A stretch of 64,000 nt of DNA from DASSUW01 sp963844205 (GTDB lineage Bacteria; Actinomycetota; Thermoleophilia; Solirubrobacterales; Solirubrobacteraceae). The stretch is taken from contig CAWJNK010000001.1 in the NCBI GenBank assembly GCA_963844205.1, forward strand, positions 2,232,001 through 2,296,000, in the 5' to 3' direction. The notes beneath the pieces were generated by a model, which had not been told where the DNA came from, made no database searches, and saw only the letters and a list, made by a program, of their open reading frames with translations. The translations under genes were made by a program, and so were the position numbers. The first letter of the stretch is position 1, and every line of letters begins with the position of its first letter. Below, one piece after another: positions 58,405 to 64,000 of the stretch.

Positions 58405-59439
58405 ATGAGGGCTGCCGTCATGCGCGCGTTCGGGGCGCCGCTCACCATAGAAGCCGTCGCCGATCCCGAGCCGCGCGCCGACGGCGTGGTCGTCGCGGTC
58501 AGGGCCACCGGCGTGTGCCGCAGCGACTGGCACGGCTGGATGGGCCACGACCCCGCGATCTCGCTGCCGCACATCCCGGGCCACGAGCTCGCCGGTGAGG
58601 TCGTCGCTCGCGGCCCGGACGTGCACGCCTTCGCGGTCGGCGACCGCGTGACCGTGCCGTTCTGCTGCGGCTGCGGGCGCTGCGAGCCGTGCCGGCACGG
58701 TTGGACGCAGATCTGCGACGCCGACTTCCAGCCGGGCTTCACGGCCCCGGGCTCGTTCGCCGAGCTCGTCGCGCTCCCGCGTGCGGATCTCAACCTGGTC
58801 CGCCTGCCGGAGTCGCTCTCGTTCGTGGCGGCCGCGAGCCTCGGCTGCCGCTTCATGACCGCGTTCGCGGCGGTGACCGAGCACGGTCGCGTCGCCGACG
58901 GCGAGTGGGTCGCGGTCCACGGGTGCGGTGGCGTGGGACTGTCGGCGTTGATGATCGCCACCGCGCTCGGCGCCGCGGTCGTCGCGGTCGACGTCGATCC
59001 CGCGACGCTCGAGCTGGCGCGGTCGCTCGGCGCTGCCGAGACCGTCGACGCGCGGGTCGGCGACCCGGCCGCCGCCGTCGCCGAACTGACCGGCGGCGGC
59101 GCGCACGTCTCGCTCGACGCGCTCGGCAGCGCCGCCACCTGCCGCGCCTCGGTCCTCTCGCTCCGCAAGCGCGGCCGCCACGTCCAGGTCGGCCTGCTGC
59201 TCGAGGACGAGCGCGACGTCGCGATCCCGATGGACCGCGTGATCGCCTACGAGCTCGAGCTGCGCGGGGTACACGGGATGGCGGTCGGCCGCTACGACGC
59301 GCTGTTGCGGCTGGTCGCCTCCGGCGCCGTCGAGCCGGGGCGGCTGATCGGGCGCACAATCGGCCTGGAGGAGGCCGGCGACGAGCTCGCAGCCATGGGT
59401 TCGTTCGCGCAGCGGGGGGTAACCGTGATCAAGCCGTGA
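58405..59439 (+). CDS. Zinc-dependent alcohol dehydrogenase (MDR)
   Basis: The 344-residue enzyme has the catalytic-zinc set GVCRSDWHGWMGHDP, PHIPGHELAGEVVARG and a structural-zinc Cys run VPFCCGCGRCEPCRHGWTQI. The NAD-binding domain has AVHGCGGVGLSALMIATALG and VVAVDVDPATLELARSLGAA. It oxidises or reduces an alcohol/aldehyde pair; the substrate is unknown. The ATG at 58405 follows the divergent region. The stop overlaps the small frame at 59436. Confidence 0.92.
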   Translation: MRAAVMRAFGAPLTIEAVADPEPRADGVVVAVRATGVCRSDWHGWMGHDPAISLPHIPGHELAGEVVARGPDVHAFAVGDRVTVPFCCGCGRCEPCRHGWTQICDADFQPGFTAPGSFAELVALPRADLNLVRLPESLSFVAAASLGCRFMTAFAAVTEHGRVADGEWVAVHGCGGVGLSALMIATALGAAVVAVDVDPATLELARSLGAAETVDARVGDPAAAVAELTGGGAHVSLDALGSAATCRASVLSLRKRGRHVQVGLLLEDERDVAIPMDRVIAYELELRGVHGMAVGRYDALLRLVASGAVEPGRLIGRTIGLEEAGDELAAMGSFAQRGVTVIKP

Positions 59440-59567
59440 CGAGCCTGGACCGATACCTCGCACTCCGCGACGGCTTCGACGCCGAGGAGGTGAGCTACGG
59501 GTTCATGGGCGTCCGCCGAGGAGTTCTGGACCGAGTGGCTGAAGCCGGAGGACTGACGCCGCGGTGA
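59436..59567 (+). CDS. Possible 43-residue ORF or gene remnant after the dehydrogenase
   Basis: A GTG overlapping the dehydrogenase stop (GTGA) opens VTSLDRYLALRDGFDAEEVS-YGFMGVRRGVLDRVAEAGGL-TPR. The coupling looks real, but past GFM another frame reads SAEEFWTEWLKPED-stop, which is more protein-like. It may be a frameshifted fragment of a small gene. I do not recognise a family. Confidence 0.35.
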   Translation: MTSLDRYLALRDGFDAEEVSYGFMGVRRGVLDRVAEAGGLTPR

Positions 59568-59595
59568 GCGCCGGCCCCGCGCACGGGGCCGGCGC
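59568..59595. terminator. Hairpin between the dehydrogenase region and the carboxypeptidase gene
   Basis: A 12-bp perfect stem GCGCCGGCCCCG/CGGGGCCGGCGC with a 4-nt loop directly follows the stop at 59565-59567 and lies 12 bp from the end of the convergent carboxypeptidase gene. It is symmetric and can serve both directions; no T-tract is seen. Confidence 0.7.
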
Positions 59596-59607
59596 CACGC
59601 GGATGTC

Positions 59608-62184
59608 CTACTTGTCCGCCCAGTAGAGCGCGCTGCCGAGCATCGGCCACTCGCGCTCGGGGTCGGCGCGGTACAGCGGGTTGTTGGCGAACACGACCAT
59701 GCGCGCCGTGTTGGCCGTGTTCGTGCCGTGCACGATCACGGCCGCGCCGGGAGCGCTCGCCGACTGGGCGTCACCGGCGATCGGCCAAAGGCCCGCGGCG
59801 AAGAAGTTCGCCGCCGGGAGCCGGCCGTCGACGCTCCAGCTCGCCGGCACCGCCGTCAGCCACGTCGGCGGGTCGACGATCGCCGTGTCCTGCGCCGGAT
59901 AGGCGCCGGTGACCACGCTGGCGGCGCCGCCCGTGTTGTCCCAGTAGATGATGCCGCTCCGGCCGTTGCCCTGGCGGTTGGCCTGCGCCAGGCCGACGAC
60001 CGGGCCTCCTGTCGGCGGGTTGCCCGCCCCAAGGAGGAAGTTGACGCCCGTCGACTGAGCGCCGACGTATCCGCCGCCGTTCGCGAAGAACGCCTCCATC
60101 CGGGCGCGGCCGGTCGTGTTGGCCGCCGGGTAGCCGCTCCCCGTGTTGTAGATCACGTCGTAGTTCGCGAGCGGGTCCGTCGGCGAGCTGTTGATCGTGC
60201 CGGTCGAGACCGGGTCGGCGACGAAGCCGAGCTGGCGCAGCGACCACACGTCCTGGTTCACCGCGCCGGTCAGGACCGCGATGCGCGGCACGCGCTCGAT
60301 CGGCTCCGTCGCGGGCAGCGCCCCCTGGACGCTCTTGAAGACGAGGCCACTGTCCGCGCCCGCCGCCGCCAGGGCGCTCCGAGTGGCCGCGTCGCCGCCG
60401 AACACCACCGTGCCCGCTGGGCCGACGCTGGACGGCGCGAGCGCGATCGCGGCGTTGACGCCCCCGCCGACCAGCCCGTTGACGGTGCGAACCGCCGTCG
60501 GCGAGTCGACCTCGAGCGCGTAGCCGGCGGCCGAGCCGGACTCCACCCCGCCCTGGAGGGAGTTGGGCGCGTAGATCGGCTTCGACTTCGCCTTGAAGTC
60601 GGCGCCGTCGGGGATCGTGACCGTGTCGGCGCCCCACAGGTACCCGTGGCTCCACGCGGCCGGCGGCGCGTACAGCCGCTGGATGCGCGGCGAGACGTCC
60701 ACGCCGATGCTCAGCGCCGTGTCGGCCAGACCGCGACGCGGCTGCGCCATCCGGACCACGTATGAGCCCTCCTGGAACGTCTGCGAGCCGAACGTGAAGT
60801 CATGCTGGAGCCGCTCGACCTCGATGTCGTTGAACAGCATCCACTGGACGAGACGGTTGGCCTCCGCGTCGCTCCGCTGACCGGCCCCGAACGGAATCAC
60901 GTACGCCTGCGGGTAATCGAGCATCCAGTTGTGGAACTCGGTGTCGAACGGCGCCGGGCAGCACTCCGGGCGCGGGGCGTCGGTGTCGCCCCGGACGTAC
61001 ATCTCGAGCTCGTCGTGGAGCATCCCCACGCGGTTCGCGATGACGAACTCGAACGTCGACTCCTGGATCGTGCTCTGGGCCAGCCGCGCGCCGGCCCGGC
61101 CGCCGCACGGGCGCCACCACGCGTTCGCGGGCCGCTGGGGCGGCGTCTCGGCGCACATCTCCACGGTGGACGAGTCGAGCCCGACGTGCTGCATGTACAT
61201 CGGCCCGTAGAACGGGCCCCAGTCGTCCCAGCCCTCCGCCACGTCGGGGCCGGGGATCACGCCGCCGTCACAGCTGCCGTCGGCATTCGGCTCCGACTCA
61301 GGGCACCACTGGTTGATCGGCCGCGTGATGTCCTGCCCGATCGCGTCCATCGCCTGCTCGTTGAAGTCGATCCGCGCCTGGTTCCACTTCAGCCACAGGT
61401 CGTACTCGATGCTCGGGTTATGTGGCTTCGTCGTGGCCTCGACCAGCATCGGCTCGACGTAGCCGTGCATGTCGAGCATCTCCGGCGGCAGCCAGCGCTT
61501 CATCAGGCCGATCGAATTGACCGTCTCGGACTGCGACTGGGTGAGGAAGTCGCGGTTGAGGTCGAACCCGTTGCCGTTCGTCCGGCTGCCGGCGACACGG
61601 CCGTCGGGGTTCTGGATCGGGTTGAAGATGAGGACCGTGTGGCTGAGGACGTTGTCGACCGTCGGGTCCTCGCCGTCCGGCGTCGTCGCGTACTTCTCGA
61701 TCATGTCCATCGCGGAGTCGACGCCCTCGAACTCGTTGCCGTGGATGCCGCCCTGGACGTAGATCGGGACCTTGATGTTGTCGCCGAACCCGCGCACGAG
61801 CTTCTGCGCCGTGCTCGGGTTCTCGAGCATCATGCTGCGTACCGTCAGCCAGTTCCGGTAGTCGCGACGCTCCTGCGCGGTGCTCAGGCGGTTGATCACG
61901 ACGCCGTACATGTCGCGCCCGAGCGCTGACTTGCCGATCACCTGCATCTCCATCCGCCCGTCGCTGCGCCCCTGGATGTCCCGAAGCGTGCAGCCGACGG
62001 CGTAGTACGGGATGTGCGGGAAGCTGCCGACCGGATGCGTCGGGCTGCTGCCGTCGGGCAAGCTCGCCGCCGCGTCGGTCTCCGGCGTGCCGCACCACGG
62101 CGGCTCGGCGGCGGATGCGCTTGCGGGCAGTGCCGCGAGCGCGAGTACGAGCAGCAGTAATGACCAACGAATCTTCCGTGCCAT
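59608..62184 (-). CDS. Secreted M14-family zinc carboxypeptidase
   Basis: The 858-residue protein has a signal peptide (MARKIRWSLLLLVLALAALP-ASASA). The M14 domain has zinc ligands His148 and Glu151 in GGIHGNEFEG, NPIQNPDGRVAGSRTNGNGF-DLNRDF, LDMHGYVEPM (third ligand) and a later acid near STVEMCAETPP. The C-terminal 400 residues form extra beta-rich domains (TVVFGGDAATRSALAAAGAD, RMEAFFANGGGYVGAQSTGV), perhaps substrate- or wall-binding. Expected to digest peptides outside the cell. A single gene, 63 bp from the PLP gene. Confidence 0.9.
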   Translation of the reverse strand: MARKIRWSLLLLVLALAALPASASAAEPPWCGTPETDAAASLPDGSSPTHPVGSFPHIPYYAVGCTLRDIQGRSDGRMEMQVIGKSALGRDMYGVVINRLSTAQERRDYRNWLTVRSMMLENPSTAQKLVRGFGDNIKVPIYVQGGIHGNEFEGVDSAMDMIEKYATTPDGEDPTVDNVLSHTVLIFNPIQNPDGRVAGSRTNGNGFDLNRDFLTQSQSETVNSIGLMKRWLPPEMLDMHGYVEPMLVEATTKPHNPSIEYDLWLKWNQARIDFNEQAMDAIGQDITRPINQWCPESEPNADGSCDGGVIPGPDVAEGWDDWGPFYGPMYMQHVGLDSSTVEMCAETPPQRPANAWWRPCGGRAGARLAQSTIQESTFEFVIANRVGMLHDELEMYVRGDTDAPRPECCPAPFDTEFHNWMLDYPQAYVIPFGAGQRSDAEANRLVQWMLFNDIEVERLQHDFTFGSQTFQEGSYVVRMAQPRRGLADTALSIGVDVSPRIQRLYAPPAAWSHGYLWGADTVTIPDGADFKAKSKPIYAPNSLQGGVESGSAAGYALEVDSPTAVRTVNGLVGGGVNAAIALAPSSVGPAGTVVFGGDAATRSALAAAGADSGLVFKSVQGALPATEPIERVPRIAVLTGAVNQDVWSLRQLGFVADPVSTGTINSSPTDPLANYDVIYNTGSGYPAANTTGRARMEAFFANGGGYVGAQSTGVNFLLGAGNPPTGGPVVGLAQANRQGNGRSGIIYWDNTGGAASVVTGAYPAQDTAIVDPPTWLTAVPASWSVDGRLPAANFFAAGLWPIAGDAQSASAPGAAVIVHGTNTANTARMVVFANNPLYRADPEREWPMLGSALYWADK

Positions 62185-62247
62185 CAGAGAGACCCCCCTC
62201 TCGACCCTTTCCCGGATTCCTACTGTGCGCGCCGAGCGCGTGTCAAC

Positions 62248-63627
<1,380 letters not shown>

Positions 63628-63654
63628 GCCGCAGTACGCTGGCTCATAGGTCAG

Positions 63655-64000
63655 ATGGCGGTGACTGGCTTCAGCGATATCGGCGGGAATCGGCTTACCC
63701 TGCTGGCCCGGGCCGGCGAGCTGCTCTCGTCGCCCGGCGCCGGCGAGCAGACGCTCGAGCGGCTGGCGTCGCTGCTCGTGACCGGGTTCGCCGACTGGTG
63801 CGCGATCGACGTCCTGCACGACGACGGCACGATCGGGCGCGTGGCCACGGCCCCCGGCGAGGGCCCGTCGCTGCGCCCGGAGCGCCCCCACGGCCCCGCG
63901 GTCGTCATGCGGACCGGGGAGCCGGAGCTGCTGCGCCGCGTCCCCGACCTCCCGGAGGCGACCTCCTACCTGTGCGTGCCGCTGGTGACGCGCGAGCGAC
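63655..64000 (+). CDS. GAF-domain protein, 5' part (cut by window edge)
   Basis: An uninterrupted frame from the ATG at 63655 codes for at least 115 residues: MAVTGFSDIGGNRLTLLARA, GEQTLERLASLLVTGFADWC-AIDVLHDDGTIGRVATA and PDLPEATSYLCVPLVTRER, a GAF sensor. Such domains precede SpoIIE-type phosphatases or histidine kinases in actinobacteria; the output domain is outside the window. Confidence 0.8.
   Translation, partial: MAVTGFSDIGGNRLTLLARAGELLSSPGAGEQTLERLASLLVTGFADWCAIDVLHDDGTIGRVATAPGEGPSLRPERPHGPAVVMRTGEPELLRRVPDLPEATSYLCVPLVTRER

Overview
The window (GC visibly above 70 %) is a chromosomal housekeeping region of a high-GC actinobacterium. Gene content and protein style point to the class Thermoleophilia (Solirubrobacterales-like). 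This is an inference from the extended r-proteins, zinc-type S14 and L33, an InhA-like enoyl reductase, an F420-type NADP oxidoreductase, a PucR/Ald pair, and wide use of GTG and TTG starts. No tRNA, rRNA, CRISPR, phage or insertion sequence was found.

Layout, read mainly along the minus strand. (1) 38.6-35.0 kb: rpmG, secE, nusG, rplK, rplA, an L10 leader, rplJ, rplL. (2) 34.9-30.7 kb: an insertion with trkA (+), trkH, a decayed glycosyltransferase and a hypothetical gene. (3) 30.1-22.3 kb: rpoB, rpoC. (4) 22.3-15.8 kb: a second insertion with a DMT transporter behind a leader terminator, an F420-dependent oxidoreductase, an O-methyltransferase, an alpha/beta hydrolase (+), pucR and ald. (5) 15.8-14.9 kb: rpsL, rpsG. 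(6) 14.9-13.5 kb: a quinone-oxidoreductase-like gene and a small membrane protein (+). (7) 13.3-9.9 kb: fusA, tuf. (8) 9.8 kb-1: the S10/spc cluster rpsJ-rplCDWB-rpsS-rplV-rpsC-rplP-rpmC-rpsQ-rplNXE-rpsNH-rplFR-rpsE-rpmD-rplO (cut by the window edge). The ancestral order is kept but is interrupted three times.

Beyond 38.7 kb are accessory and lipid genes: a secreted GH15 enzyme; an epoxide-hydrolase/endonuclease pair; a complete FAS-II operon (fabD-fabH-fabG-acpP-fabF-accD-maoC-fabI plus a fatty-acyl-reductase-like SDR); a GAF histidine kinase/NarL pair; a secreted duplicated-domain protein; a CTG-start sorbosone-dehydrogenase lipoprotein; a GCS2-type ligase; an AraC regulator; a FUSC-type exporter; an alcohol dehydrogenase; a secreted M14 carboxypeptidase; a PLP decarboxylase; and the start of a GAF protein.

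The most interesting signals are non-coding. They are a 144-bp dispersed repeat with a covarying hairpin placed exactly 10 bp after two stop codons; a pair of four-arm inverted-repeat elements sharing an identical 24-bp end; intrinsic terminators directly in front of fusA (with a mini-ORF upstream) and the DMT gene; and a one-base frame break in a repeat-rich N-terminal extension of L22 that shares perfect 31-bp repeats with S17. Functions are assigned from recognisable protein sequence; no database search was run.
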